DNA of 64,000 nucleotides from Leptasterias polaris (GCA_037783415.1 JAZGTN010000119.1:992001-1056000); one strand, 5' to 3'. Counted from the first letter of the stretch, positions 44,931 through 57,638 are shown. The notes: generated from the sequence alone by a model not told the origin. Made by a program: numbers and translations.

Positions 44931-45379
44931 CAATTTTGAGACCACTGTATCTCGAAAAGTATACAACCGATCGTCAAACTTTTTTCAGTTAGACTCCTTG
45001 GGCATTGGGATTAGCCTTGGGTAACCGTGACCCCATGTTGACCTTTACTTCTGGGTCAACCGGAAGTGGGACCATCAAGAACTACACACCCGATTTTCAA
45101 TTTCTTTTCAGTTATAAACCCTTTGAGCATTAAATGTTAGACAAGGGTTACCATGACCCCATGTTGACCTTTATTTCTGGTTTAAAAGCTCCTGTCGAAT
45201 TAGTATCAGAATGAAGACCAGGTTTAGGTTTTTAGGCACACTTAAGTAAAAAAGGGCCTGTCAAAGGTCAAAAGTCTTCTATCTTGAAATCAGACCAACT
45301 TTAAAGCTTTGAAGCACTTAATCGAAGCAAAACAACACGGAACAGCTTTGTGTTTGTCGACAAACACTTAATGTCAGTT
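44931..45379 (+). repeat. Tandem units and hairpin end
   Basis: Two diverged copies of a unit with CATGTTGACCTTTAcTTCTGG (about 45032 and 45155), related to the CCGGAAGT-bearing units elsewhere, then the stem-loop GTGTTTGTCGACAAACAC at 45350-45367. No CTAG follows (TTAATGTCAG). Confidence 0.55.
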
Positions 45380-46900
45380 TTTATTGTATTTATTTGTAGT
45401 TTTTTTTTATTTTTATCATTTTTTTATAGAATTGATAAAACCAGTTTGTTGTAAAATTATAATGAACAATACAGGACTAAATTGTACCACTTAAACAACT
45501 CATAACATGCTTGTTTGTTCTTCAATGTATTGTTGTGTTATTCTTTAATTTACATAATTTTATACAATGCTTCAATTACTCAAAAAATAAATGACCATCA
45601 AAGGTTACTTGGCAAGAAGTTCACAAACCAAAGTATACTTTGCCTTTAAGTAAATTGGGGTGTAATTCACCGGATCAACGAATGTACTTGTATGTACCTG
45701 GGCTTATGTGGGTGTGAGGGTTTGAGCGAATGACAGGGATTACTTAATATAAACACTCGGCATTCAACTTTTGAAGTAACAAATTATATGTCTGTCCCCC
45801 CATCACATCGTGAAAATCTAGCCTATGTATAAATCTCCCATATGTGTGCAATGAATATACTTACATTGTGGGCATAAAAAACATTGGGGGAAAGGAAAAC
45901 ATGTTTATGTGATGAAATCCCTTATTTAAATTAAAAAAGACATCGTATTTTGTATACCCGCTATGTGCATTCAACATCTTTTTGGGTGTTTCAAAATGGC
46001 CGCCGCTTGTGTGCGGTGACTTCACGCATATGCCAACCGGCTATCCAGTCAGTATAATAGAGATCAGTGATGTGTACACGTAGACTCTCTGAATCAACGC
46101 ATTGATGGTTCTTTTTTGAGCTAGCCAGGGTACCTGCCAGGGTCATTACTATAATGCATGCAGAAGACAAGACCACATTGGTCAGTGGCGGAAGTCATGT
46201 TTACTAATAGGATGGGGGAGGGGGGGGGGGGCATTGCACAATCATTTGCAATCGCGGAGTACACTCCATTTTAAATAGAAATGCTTACCGTTAAAAAAGA
46301 AAAAGGAAATCGTACCGTTGAAATTCTTTCTCTATCAGCACTAACATCATAACAGTAGGGCTTGTAGGTTTTATATTTAAATTACTAAAGCAGTTTGCAG
46401 CGTAAAAATAATCATGTGCGAATGTTTTCTACTGTAAAGATTAAGTATTTACAACATTTTAAGATACCATCACCCTCAGTTAAAATGGACTCGACCAACC
46501 AGTCTCAACGGCCACGGTGTTCGAAATAAAGTTTGACCCCTGGGCCTTTCATTCACAAAAACTGACAACATAATTTCAAAGTTTTTAAGGCTTTGGAAAC
46601 GTCATTATGACACACGAAAACCCGAACACCAAGTTTTAGATTGAAGACGGCATCATTTGTCACGTGGTATTGCCTTAAAGCTTTATTTTTTGAAGTCGTG
46701 TATCTATAAAACCACATATTCTACTAAAGTTGAAACTTGGCATGTTGATAGATAATGATATTGGCTACCTAAAACTAGAGTGACGACTTGGTGACACGTC
46801 TGAAGAAATTACAGTGTTTGTGAATGTTCCTCACAGGATAAATGTTTATGTCTCAAGGAGAGGCATCACTGACATACTGAATTATGGTGTTCTAAAGGCG
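45380..46900. other. No gene recognised
   Basis: Plain sequence with a poly-G run at about 46207-46231. Confidence 0.5.
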
Positions 46901-46904
46901 ACAG

Positions 46905-47142
46905 ATGTGCGTCGCGTCGTGCCGTCGCGTCGCCTGTTCCGTCGTCCGTCGCGTCGCCCGTCGCGTCGTGTCGTCGCCCGTCGCGTCGCCTGTTTTTCAA
47001 TTGATTTGTATGGTGACTTGGACATCCGTCGTCCGTCGCGTCGTGCCGTCGCGTCGTCCGTCGCGTCGCCCGTCGCTTCGCCCGTCGCGTCGCCCGTCGC
47101 GTCGCCCGTCGCGTCGTCCGTCGCGTCGCCCGTCGCGTCAAA
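46905..47142. repeat. 12-bp CpG-rich minisatellite
   Basis: Repeats of CGTCGCGTCGCC and close variants (GTC for GCC), interrupted once by about 35 unrelated bases (about 46993-47027). Because the unit is a multiple of three, every frame stays open and encodes RRPS-, SPVA- or ATGD-type repeats; these are not genes. Confidence 0.92.
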
Positions 47143-48590
47143 AACTAATGACTTTTTCAGTGGCACTCTTGTCCATGTACTTGTGAAATGATGACAGACG
47201 TATGATGTTGTTGTTGTGCTTGTTGTTGTGTTCCGAGCTTCCGAGGGAGCTATCAGAACAAGTTACCGATGGAAATGTATGGCACATTATTAATGTTATA
47301 CACCGTTTTCAAGTTTTCTCAAAGTGATTTGTTTCTTGTAATGTGTCACTTCGTGTAACGTTACTCTCTATTGTGTGATCCATAACTCTGTCACTTCTAA
47401 AAATCTCACACATGTTAACAATTCAAAGATGAAACCGTCAATTTGGAAAAGCCGTTCAGGCCAAATGAAAGGTATCAGTTAATAAACCTGCTAAATATTG
47501 ACATGACTAGTGACAGATAAATCATACTCGACCATTGTGTCACTCCGTAATTTATTGCCCAATCAGTATTGAAATGAACATTTACAAATTTATCATCAAG
47601 TTAGAAACACCAAGGACTCATGACCATGTATTTTGTTTTAATGTTAGAAACACCAAGGACTCATGACCATGTATTTTTTTTTATGATTTGGTGTTAAACA
47701 AAGAATTTTTGTCTTTGCCTCCTTTTTGCATAATTGTTGCTACTTATGAACTTTCAGGCTTGCGAAAGGCGATATATTAATCCGTTGTCATTACAAATAT
47801 TATTGATATTACATATTTTAAGATAAACGGGCCAATTACCACTTTAATCACTACTACATGTACTCTGGTAAATTAACTCTTCTGTCATATTATGGCATAT
47901 TATTATTTACTGTGAAAAAGGCATGCACACATAACTTCTGTTTAAAAAAACAAAAAAACAAAACAATGGGAAATGACCGAAAGTAACAAACTTACTATTT
48001 CCAGCCAGTAATTCTATTTGAATATTCGCCATGAAAATTTACTTTATTAATGAACACTAGTTAATTTTATCACCTTTTTCTTCCGAAACATTTCTCATTG
48101 TTAGAGAAGTTTACCCCTTCCCACTCAAAGTTTAAAAAGGGAAGGATGTAACAATAATTATCTGTTTGGTTTAAATTTGGTGTGAGAGTTTGTTGATGTA
48201 ATTTTACTTCTTGTGTTTACTGCTAGAGGAAGTTTCTCCCTTTTGATGGCTTATTATAGTTTACAGATAGCAGCCTGTGTGTTCTCCCACCATCACTTCT
48301 TTGATTTTATGTACTGGTGGTTCTTCATGTTTTTAAGTTTTGCCTGTTTCAAGTCATACTGCTATGGACTCGATTTTAGAGCCATTTTGATTTTAATTTG
48401 TAACCTTCCTTGGCACATGTGTTTTGTTGTTTTTAGTAGTTTTTATAAATCCTGTTAGTTCAGTAGTATTACTGTTGGTCTTGGTTTAGAATTCACTTGA
48501 TTTATTGCTTTACATGGTTTTGCTTTTGGTCATCGCTTCATAATCAATAAAGTAATTTTTCATCGCTTTATAATCAATAAAGTAATTTTG
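47143..48590. other. No gene; short tandem duplications
   Basis: A 35-base unit (TTAGAAACACCAAGGACTCA...) is doubled at 47600-47678. A 28-base unit with ATAATCAATAAAGTAATTTT is doubled at about 48531-48588 and carries AATAAA twice, perhaps the 3' end of a lost element. Confidence 0.55.
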
Positions 48591-51150
48591 TGCAAGCCCA
48601 CCAACCATGTGGATAATAATTTAGGTAAATTTGATCTCAAGAACTGGAGACCGATTAGCCTTTTAAATGTGATTACAAACTGTTGGCCAAAGTTCTCACA
48701 AATAGGTTAAAAAGGGCCATGCCTTTCATAATAGGTGACGAACAGACATGTGGTGTACCGGGGAGAAAAATTCACGACAACCTCACACTTTTGCGTGATA
48801 GCATAGATTATATTAATTGGAACAATAAGGAAGCAGCTATTTTAAGTATCGATCAGGAGAAGGCTTTCGATATAAATAATTGGAATTATATGTTTACCAT
48901 GCTTGAGAAAATGGGGATTCCCCCAAATTCATTCAATGGATCAAGCTTTTATATAGTAATCCTGAGAGTTGCGTCATTGTAAATAACTTCATTGGCAGAC
49001 CTTTCCAAATAAGTAGAGGTATCAGACAAGGGTGTCGCCTGTCTCCATTGTTATATGCAGTCTGTGCAGAAGGTTTAGGAACTCTAATTAGAATCAATAA
49101 TGGGTTGCATGGTATTCAGTGTCCAGGTGGAACTGAATGTGTTAAAATTATCCAGCATGCCGATGATGCCACGGTTTTTATTTCTAAAGAAAGTGACTTT
49201 CAAGTCATTACGGATGTTTTGTATAAATATTGTAAAGGTAGCGGATCTAAGGTAAACACAAGTAAAACCTCGGGTCTATGGCTTGGCAAATGGATGAACA
49301 GAATGGACAAGCCGTGTGGCTTCAACTGGAACAATGATAAATTGAAAATTGTTGGTCTTCTTTTTGGAAACAATGTTACACCGGCTGACAACTGGGACCC
49401 CGGAATAAGCAAACTTAAATGCATGTTAAATATGTTTAGACAGCGGGACCTGACCCTGATGACGGGCAAGGCCGTTATTGTGAACGTCATGGTCGGAAGC
49501 AGACTAAATTATGTGGGTAACATTGTCTCTTGCCCGGAAGAGTGTGTAAAGAAAATAGAAAACATTATTTTTTGTTTTTACTGGTCATCAGGTAAACCGG
49601 ACAAAATCAAGCGTGCCACTATCACCGGACCTCGATACATGGGAGGGACAGGTCTTTTGGACGTCAGGGTCAGGTTACGCAGTCTAAAACTGATGTGGTT
49701 GAGTAATTATATCAAAAGTAATGGTAAATGGAAATCCTTCTTTAACTATTGGATCGAGAAACCCGGCGAAAGCCATAATCTTGGTTGGTATGTGTTTGGT
49801 AAAACCAAGAAAAAGTCACTGCAGACCACTCCCTTTAATATGGACCTTTTTGCAGCCTACGAAAAATCAGGGGGTGTTTTCAGACCAGAATTCACCTCAG
49901 TTTTGGAAGTAATGAATATCCCTCTCTGGCATAATTCAGTGGTTACGATTAATAAGGATACATATTTAGCGAGTCCTGTTTTAACAAAGAATAACATCAT
50001 CAAATTTCAACATGTTGTTAAAAATAACAGACTAATTACCTTTAAGGAATTGAAGTGTAAAATTAATCGTATCACTGCTGGACGCATAGCTAAACGTCTT
50101 GAACAAAACATCAATCCAGTCCTCTTCAAAGAAAAACGTTGTGGGCGTAATAACCATCCAAGCAGGTGGTTGAAGTTCCAAATTGACCATGGGGATCAGG
50201 GTTTGGTACCTTTTTCTAAAATTACCACGAAATTAATGTACAAATCATTGAAGGTCAAAGAATTTGTTTTTCCAAAAGCACAGGAAAAGTGGGCCTCGAT
50301 TTTAGGCCTCACTGATAAGTTCGACTGGGCCAATATTTTGACCAAATTATTAAAACATGAACAATATTATGGACGCCAAAGACAAGGACACCCTTTTAGA
50401 CTTTATCACAGGATTCTGCCAACCCGAGATAAACTTAAACGCATGAAAATCATAGATACAGTCGACTGTCCTTTCTGTAAATCCGACACTGAAACTGTCG
50501 AACATTTGTTTCTATATTGTAATGAGGTGGTTGAACCCTGGTTATACGTCGAATTTTTAATTAGGAAACAAACTGGCTGCCGTTTCTTTTGTCTCAGTGA
50601 TTGTATAAGAATTTTATGTATTAATTTGTCATTTGTATCTATGATAATTGTTGGCATGATGATCAATGTTATTTGGAGAATCCGGTGTGATCTGGTCTTC
50701 AATGAGGACAACGTTTTCACAAACACAAACATTATCAAGACCTACAAAGAAACTCTCAGATCATTTCTACTAAGGGAGAGGAATAGGCTCCAAACAAGTA
50801 ATTTTAACAAATTGTACAAATTCCTGTGTACTTTCAATGAAGACGAGAGTCCAAAATTTATGTTCTGATCAAAATCGAATTTTGTCACCTCTCAGTTACT
50901 GTCCTTTGTGTACGCCTTAATTTTAATCTTTTTACTTGTACTAGTTGCTTTTTCATGTTTTGATCTTGCCTTTGTTTGATATGTAATATCAACTTTTGTT
51001 CATTGTCCTTTAGTTTCTAGTAACCTGTACTTGTGTACTGATCTATCAGTACTTGCTTTAATGTTCCATAGGAGATGTATATACTTGTAATTACTTGAGT
51101 TGAATAAACGGAGTCTATAAGAGCTCCACTCAAAAGAAAAAAAAAGAAAA
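48591..51150 (+). pseudogene. Tx1/L1-like LINE, 5' truncated, reverse transcriptase and C-terminal domain
   Basis: LINE polymerase that would prime on nicked target DNA. The reading starts near 48620 with DLKNWRPISLLNV and shifts by one base near 48670, then AKVLTNRLKRAMPFI and IDQEKAFD. It shifts again near 48940 and stays open from before 49048 to 50868 (606 codons from the ATG at 49048). RT motifs include SRGIRQGCRLSPLLYAV and QHADDATVF, where ADD is the catalytic pair. Near the C-terminus, CPFCKSDTETVEHLFLYC fits the CX2CX8HX4C finger of L1/Tx1-type proteins. An AATAAA (about 51103) and an A-rich tail end it just before the next element. The endonuclease half is missing and two frameshifts make it inactive. 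Confidence 0.82.
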
Positions 51151-51160
51151 TAATAAATAA

Positions 51161-51732
51161 CTAGAGATTTAGAGTTTGTAAAACAAACTCTAGGTGTTCG
51201 GGTTCTTGCTGGGCTCAGTGCTGTTTTAATGCGTTAGCTATATCATTGAATCGCTGAAAACATTGTTGATAGCTTTTGAAATTTCAAGGAAAGTAAAGTG
51301 TAAATCTTCTTTAATTGTATGTTAGACGATGATGTCGTTAAAATAAGTCCAGCATAGTATGAGCTATTGGTTGCATTTTTTTAAATAGCTTGCTTGATTT
51401 TGAGACATTAGTCTTCATACAGAACGGTTTGTTAAATTTATAATATTGAAAGAAAAGACACTTGTTTTAAATAATTATGCAAGATAAAGGCACGTCATGA
51501 AGACGGCAAGTTTAAGCCTCTCGTGAATTTTAACTAATAACATATTTTTAACGAGTTAATAACTATTTCTACCTGTATGGTGCATCATACTCAGTGTGTA
51601 GTTTGTTACGCACCTCAAAACAGTAATAACACCCAAGTTCAACTTAATGAAATAGCTCACGCATTGACACAGCACTGACCCCAGCGATACCCGAACACCT
51701 AGTGTTTGTTGTCACAAACACGTCAAGTCTAG
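51161..51732. mobile_element. Two-ended hairpin-family derivative (short)
   Basis: 572 bases with CTAG at both edges. The left end is the stem-loop AGAGTTTGT-aaa-ACAAACTCT (51171-51191) and CTAGGTGTTCGGG; the right end is CCCGAACACCTA and GTGTTTGTTGTCACAAACAC (51702-51721). The ends are inverted repeats of roughly 100 bases, about 85% alike by eye. It is an internal-deletion version of 53108-54501 and inserted in a gypsy RT/RNase H sequence. Confidence 0.78.
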
Positions 51733-51953
51733 TTTGGTTTATTTTGAAGCATTTTGAAGTGTATTTAAGGGCCCCTGCCCAAACCATCACTGTGTATACT
51801 GACCACAATCCACTGGTTTTCATCCAAAAGATGAAAAACCAAAATCAGAGATTACTCAGATGGAGTTTAAGTCTCCACGAGTTTGACATTGAAGTAGTTA
51901 ATGTTAAGGGCAAAGATAACATCATTGCTGATGCCTTATCACGACGCATTTAA
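51729..51953 (+). pseudogene. Gypsy RT/RNase H fragment A
   Basis: Reads LVW...LKHFEVYL, TVYTDHNPLVFIQKMKNQNQ and KDNIIADALSRRI, the RNase H end of a Ty3/gypsy pol, then a stop. No integrase follows; a polypurine tract (AAGGGGGGAAG, 52117-52127) and an LTR come next. A near copy is at 54498-54720. Confidence 0.75.
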
Positions 51954-52129
51954 AACGATTATTTTCAAATTCCACTCTAAGTGAATTTAGATAAGTATTT
52001 TCTTACCAAGTTTGTAGTTATAATACAGTAATTTTGGGGGCTTGATAATTTATCAAATTAAAAATAAAATTTTGAAAGTAAAAAAAATAAAAATTAAAAA
52101 AATAATACTTTCCTCCAAGGGGGGAAGAC

Positions 52130-52869
52130 TGTTACAGATGGGATTCCTCCTCCTCCATTGTTATTTTATTTCCATTGGTTATTGGTTCACCTGCAGAATG
52201 TCTGTGGTATTAGGCCCACATGCATGGAAATGTTTTGATTTGATCAAGAAATCATCGATCTTTATTGTTTGTGTTTCGAGCATATCGGAGTGTTTCTCCA
52301 TAGATGAATGTTTTGAATGCATGCGGGGGTTGTGATGATGTCTTGTGTAGGTATTGGTTATAGGTTTCAGTGGGTTTGGTATAGACTTTTGTGTCAAGAA
52401 TACCCGTTTCTCTTAACCTTGTGCTTCTCGAAGAATGGCACATTAGACTTGTCTCGGTCCACCCAATCTCGTCACAATACCTGATCTTAGTCATAACATG
52501 CACTTAAATCTTCCCTCTATAAAACCCCAAATGGTTCAGTTTCTATAACATTGGATGGTCTTTTCAAAGGCCAGCTTAGTTTGGTCATGGATGGTCTGTC
52601 AATCCCTACTCTCTGAGTTCTTTACACCCACGTTCTGGTCGCGGAACACTGGTTATAAAAGTTCCCTGACATTCGATCACTGAAACGAGAGCTGATTTGC
52701 GATCACCCTGCGTCTCTTTTCAAAGTGCAAGGTCAGTCAAGAATTGTCCAATGGTGCGTAGTTATTTACACCATTGAGAACTCTATAGAGTTGTAACTTG
52801 AAAATTTAGACAAACGTTTTGCTTTGTCATGCTTGGAGAAAACGCAAGAGAAAAAAAGCAACCAACTGT
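52130..52869 (+). repeat. LTR copy A
   Basis: Starts TGTTACAGATGGG after the polypurine tract and has a TATA box (ctctataaaacccc, about 52517). The right boundary near 52869 is set by where similarity to copy B ends; terminal CA is not clear. Confidence 0.65.
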
Positions 52870-53107
52870 TTGCGAGTTCTGCATGGTTGTTAAACCAAAA
52901 ACTCAAAATTTGATTAAATTAATTACATTTAATTACCCAATAATTCATTGGGTGACGTCATTATGTTGTTGAAATTTATGTTTTATCTAATCATCAGGTG
53001 TAATATTGTTGCCAAGTTTCATGACCGTGCGAGTTTGGGAAAAATGTCAAAGTCTGCGGACAACGATGCGTGTATTTTTGAGGTGGGCGAACAAACTCAA
53101 AAATCCA
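52870..53107. repeat. Duplicated flank block F, copy 1
   Basis: TTTGCGAGTTCTGCATGGTT to CTCAAAAATCCA, repeated at 57639-57878 and in part at 63907-64000. In the first two copies the same element begins at the same base. Confidence 0.8.
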
Positions 53108-54501
53108 CTAGAGATTTAGAGTTTGTAAAACAAACTCTAGGTGTTCGGGTTCTCGCTGGGCTCAGTGCTGTTTTAATGCGTTAGCTATATCATTGAATCG
53201 CTATATCATTGAATCGCTGAAAACATTGTTGATAGCTTTTGAAATTTCAAGGAAAGTAAAGTGTAAATCTTCGTTGATTGAACGTTAGTTTACACAGGAA
53301 ATTAATGCACCTCACAATATGATTTTTTTAAAATAATAATCTTTTGTTAAAGCCAAATTAACGAAGCCAACCCTATTTTGGTTGCTAAAAAAAATGATCC
53401 TTATCCTTATCCTTATCCTAAATTTGAAAACTGATGACGTCATTATGACGTTTGATAAGTTCTTATCGAGACATTGGTATTTAATTATGTGCTTTAAATT
53501 GTAAGTGAAAAACGAGGGTGAACATACTAAACGTATTGTCAGCAAAAGAGTACATTATTTAATTTATTTAAAAGGCCAGAGGGTCAATATTGTCCTTTCA
53601 TACAGAGCAACATAAATATTTCGAATGTCCTTTCGTTTTGGTTGCATATCTTAAAACGAGCCTTTAAATTACTCACAAGTACAACTATCATGTATGCCAC
53701 TCACTGAAGTTCAATTATTTTTCAATGGATATTGATTCTTTATTGATTAATAAATCCGACTATGCAAATCATGTTGACATTATTAAGTTACAATTCTTAG
53801 AAGTTTTAACAGGTTTTCAAATACTGTGATTTGGCTTCTCATTATGTATCGGTGCATGATACTTTGAATTTAAATTACTCACAAGTACAACTATCATGTA
53901 TGCCACTCACTGAAGTTCAATTATTTTTCAATGGATATTGATTCTTTATTGATTAATAAATCCGACTATGCAAATCATGTTGACATTATTAAGTTACAAT
54001 TCTTAGAAGTTTTAACAGGTTTTCAAATACTGTGATTTGGCTTCTCATTATGTATCGGTGCATGATACTTTGATTGTTAAATACATATGCACTGATGATG
54101 ATGTCGTTAACATAAGTCGAGCATAGTATGAGCTATTGGTTGCATTTTTTAAAATAGCTTGCTTGATATTTAGACATTAGTCTTCATACAGAACGGTTTG
54201 TTAAATTTATAAAATTGAAATAAAAACCACTTGTTTTTAATAATTATGCAAGATAAAGGCAAGTCATGAAGACGGCAAGTTTAAGCCTCTCGTGAATTTT
54301 AACTAATAAAATAGTTTTAACGAGTTAATAACTATTTCTACCTGTATGGTGCATCATACTCAGTGTGTAGTTTGTTACGCACCTCAAAACAGTAATAACA
54401 CCAAAGTTCAACTTAATGAAATAGCTCACGCATTGACACAGCACTGACCCCAGCGATACCCGAACACCTAGTGTTTGTTGTCACAAACACATTAAGTCTA
54501 G
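53108..54501. mobile_element. Two-ended hairpin-family derivative (long)
   Basis: 1394 bases, CTAG at both edges (53108-53111, 54498-54501), with the same inverted ends as 51161-51732. It holds a 206-base tandem duplication (53663-53868, 53869-54074), GATGACGTCATTATGACG near 53433, and a small insert with (ATCCTT)n flanked by AAATT at about 53352-53422. Confidence 0.78.
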
Positions 54502-54885
54502 TTTGGTTTATTTTGAAGCAATTTGAAGTGTATTTAAGGGCCCTGCCCAAACCATCACTGTGTATACTGACCACAATCCACTGGTTTTCATCCAAAAGAT
54601 GAAAAACAAAAATCAGAGATTACTCAGATGGAGTTTAAGTCTCCAAGAGTTTGACTTTGAAGTAGTTCATGTTAAGGGCAAAGATAACATGATTGCTGAT
54701 GTCTTATCACGACGCATTTAAAACGATTATTTTCAAATTCCACTCTAAGTGAATTTAGATAAGTATTTTCTTACCAAGTACGTAGTTATAATACAGTAAT
54801 TTTGGGGGCTTGATAATTTATCAAATTAAAAATAAAATTTTGAAAGTAAAAAAACCAAAAAAACTTTCCTCCAAGGGGGGAAGAC
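54498..54885 (+). pseudogene. Gypsy RNase H fragment B and 3' untranslated tract
   Basis: Near copy of fragment A with small deletions that break the frame (GGGCCCTGCC for GGGCCCCTGCC), ending at an AAGGGGGGAAG polypurine tract (54873-54883). Confidence 0.72.
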
Positions 54886-55621
54886 TGTTACAGATGGGAT
54901 TCCTCCTCCCCCACTGTTATTTTATTTCCATTGGTTATTGTGTGTGGTATTAGGCCCACATGCATGGAAATGTTTTGATTTGATCAAGAAATCATCGATC
55001 TTTATTGTTTGTGTTTCGAACATATCGGAGTGTTTCTCCATAGATGAATGTTTTGAATGCATGCGGGGGTTGTGATGATGTCTTGTGTAGGTATTGGTTA
55101 TAGGTTTCAGTGGGTTTGGTATAGACTTTTGTGTCAAGAATACCCGTTTCTCTTAACCTTGTGCTTCTCGAAGAATGGCACATTAGACTTGTCTCGGTCC
55201 ACCCAATCTCGTCACATTACCCTGGCTCCGCCCCTGATCTTAGTCATAACATGCACTTAAATCTTCCCTCTATAAAACCCCAAATGGTTCAGTTTCTATA
55301 ACATTGGATGGTCTTTTCAAAGGCCTGTTTAGTTTGGTCATGGATGGTCTGTCAATCCCTACTCTGAGTTCTTTACACCCACGTTCTGGTCGCGGAACAC
55401 TGGTTATAAAAGTTCCCTTTGACATTCGATCACTGAAACGAGAGCTGATTTGCGATCACCCTGCGTCTCTTTTCAAAGTGCAAGGTCAGTCAAGAATAGT
55501 CCAATGGTGCGTAGTTGTTTACACCATTGAGAACTCTATAGAGTTGTAACTTGAAAATTTAGACAAACGTTTTGCTTTGTCATGCTTGGAGAAAACGCAA
55601 GAAAAAAAAGCAACCAACTGT
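54886..55621 (+). repeat. LTR copy B
   Basis: About 736 bases aligned with copy A, with a short deletion near 54940 and an insertion GGCTCCGCCC near 55223. Similarity ends at CCAACTGT. Confidence 0.68.
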
Positions 55622-55639
55622 GACAATGAATACAACAAG

Positions 55640-56087
55640 ACCAAAGTCATTATGATTTTTGTTGTTAAAAGATTCAGGCTTCGCACGCGATGGTTGGGAA
55701 CATTGGTGCAAGTGCGTGGTGGAAACGTTCTTGATGTTTCCGAACTGGGCGGGGTCAAGGTTGGATTTAATCGACGTCATTGTTTGCTGAGCAATGAAAT
55801 GTTCAGTCACTTTGGCAAAGTGATCTGTGAGGGCAATTGGTCGCAAATTGTCTATGATGGCGGGTGAAGTTTTGGGCACAGGGACGACAATTGCTCTCTT
55901 CCATTGTGCTGGGACGATGAGCTGTGCTTATATGAGTCAAGGGTTTAGATAGCTCATATGAAAACTGTCGTATAAATCTAGCCGAAATATTATCGGGGCC
56001 ACTCGCTTTTCTGTAGCTTATTCCATTAAGTTGTGCGAGGACTTGCACATGGTAAAAATCCATACCTTGTTGCAGAACTGCTTGCAA
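55640..56087 (-). pseudogene. LINE reverse transcriptase fragment (Jockey/CR1-like)
   Basis: On the minus strand: LNGISYRKASGPDNISARFI, then out of frame VPKTSPAIIDNLRPIALTDH, SNLDPAQFGNI and VSTTH. These are the early palm motifs of a LINE RT. It is truncated at both ends, lacks the catalytic ADD region, and abuts LTR copy B. Confidence 0.7.
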
Positions 56088-57433
56088 TGGTTTATTGTAT
56101 AATACATAATGACATGAATATAACTAGAATCTACTGTCAAATGTAGCAAAGACCGATTGTTTATCAAGGTATAGGTCTTTTAAAACAGACATTTTATCCT
56201 GCGGAATGTCTTTTCATCCTTTTCTTATAAACCCCTTGTGCCTAAAGAGTGAAATTTCTGATTGCTTTTGTATTACATTTGGTTATATACTAGGTGCATA
56301 TGTGTGACTTGATATCAGGATATACCAATCACATTTTCAATGGGTTTTTGGCAAGGGTCAGAATATGGGTCCACCTGTAAAAAATGCCCCCAAAACCAAG
56401 TGGTTAATTGACAATGAAGGACATAACCGACAAATTTACAAAATTTTCCCAAGTTCCAGTAGGCCTAATACTGTTTTATCCAGTCTACTTTTTTTGTGAA
56501 AGAGAAAACAAATTGTTTCTTAGCTCATTGATGCAAAATAATATATATATATATATATAAAATATTTAAAACTGGACATGCCTAGTTTAAGGTAATTGCT
56601 GTGTATGCAGTTTAGTTAAATCACTTGTTTACAAAACAGCCACGCAGAGCCTGGACATCCTGCATGCAAAGTGTGTACACTATGGAGGCGTACTGCCGCT
56701 TCATGAACAAACCAATCCCGCATGTTTTGTTTACGTACACACTAACTAGCATGTACGCACATGAGGATTCTAAAATTGTGTTTATGGCAACCATGACCTG
56801 CTTTGTTTTATCAAAAGGTAGAAACTTTGTTTTTACCATCAAGTTGAGAAAATGTATTTTAGTTTAATTTCAACGTAAATATAATAGGGAATCATATATT
56901 GGCCATCACCCCGTAAACAATGTATTTACTTTGCATACACAAATTATTAGCATTTAGACAATCAAATTGAATAGTTCAAACAGCTGGTTGGGATGGTTTT
57001 CAATTTCATTTATTAGCAAACAACTATTTGCATAAAGCTCGACATCTCCTGCTCTCAAATTAGATGTCTAAAAAATGGTCATTCCGTGCCAAATCACCGA
57101 AAAGTTCGACACTAACCGTCTCAAGTTTTGTTTTAAAAAAACCACTCAAAAACCTCAAATGGATGCCCTGAACACACACAATTTTTGAATCCTACTCCTT
57201 AACATTTCAGAGATGTGAACCCCTAAAATTTAAGCCCCACCCCTTCAAATTTACAGTCGTGTTTTGGACATTTTTAAAGGTCTATATCTTACAAATGAAT
57301 GTAAGATACGCAGCTACAAATAAGTACACATGGTATCTGGTATACCATCAACTAGAATCTACTGTCAAATGTAGCACGAACCATTTGCTTATCAAGGTAT
57401 AGGTCTTAGTTTAAAAACAGACAAAAACCATTT
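56088..57433. other. No gene; small repeats
   Basis: A 65-base phrase (CTAGAATCTACTGTCAAATG...) occurs at about 56123 and 57352. The block at 56041-56121 recurs at about 62880-62960. (AT)n at 56543-56560. Confidence 0.5.
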
Positions 57434-57600
57434 GGTCTGTAACAAGTGCCTTGATTGGCTAGCTACCCACCGTTGCCAGTCGTGAGGTGGTATGTCATTC
57501 TGCGTTAGGCAATGGATTAAGATTAAAGGCCAATTTCTCTAATACATCTATGAAAAACTTGATTTGTTCCAGTGTATAAAACAATAAGTATTCAGTACCC
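57434..57600. repeat. Duplicated block G (with 59907-60075)
   Basis: GTCTGTAACAAGTGCCTTGA to AGTATTCAGTACCCTTTG, about 170 bases with a few changes between the copies. Confidence 0.8.
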
Positions 57601-57638
57601 TTTGTTTTCAAGAAAAAACAACGAATTTATCTTTCTTA

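Noticed and set aside
46814..47191. Four overlapping open frames of 90-125 codons
   Set aside because: They are the by-product of a 12-base repeat and encode only RRPS, SPVA or ATGD repeats.
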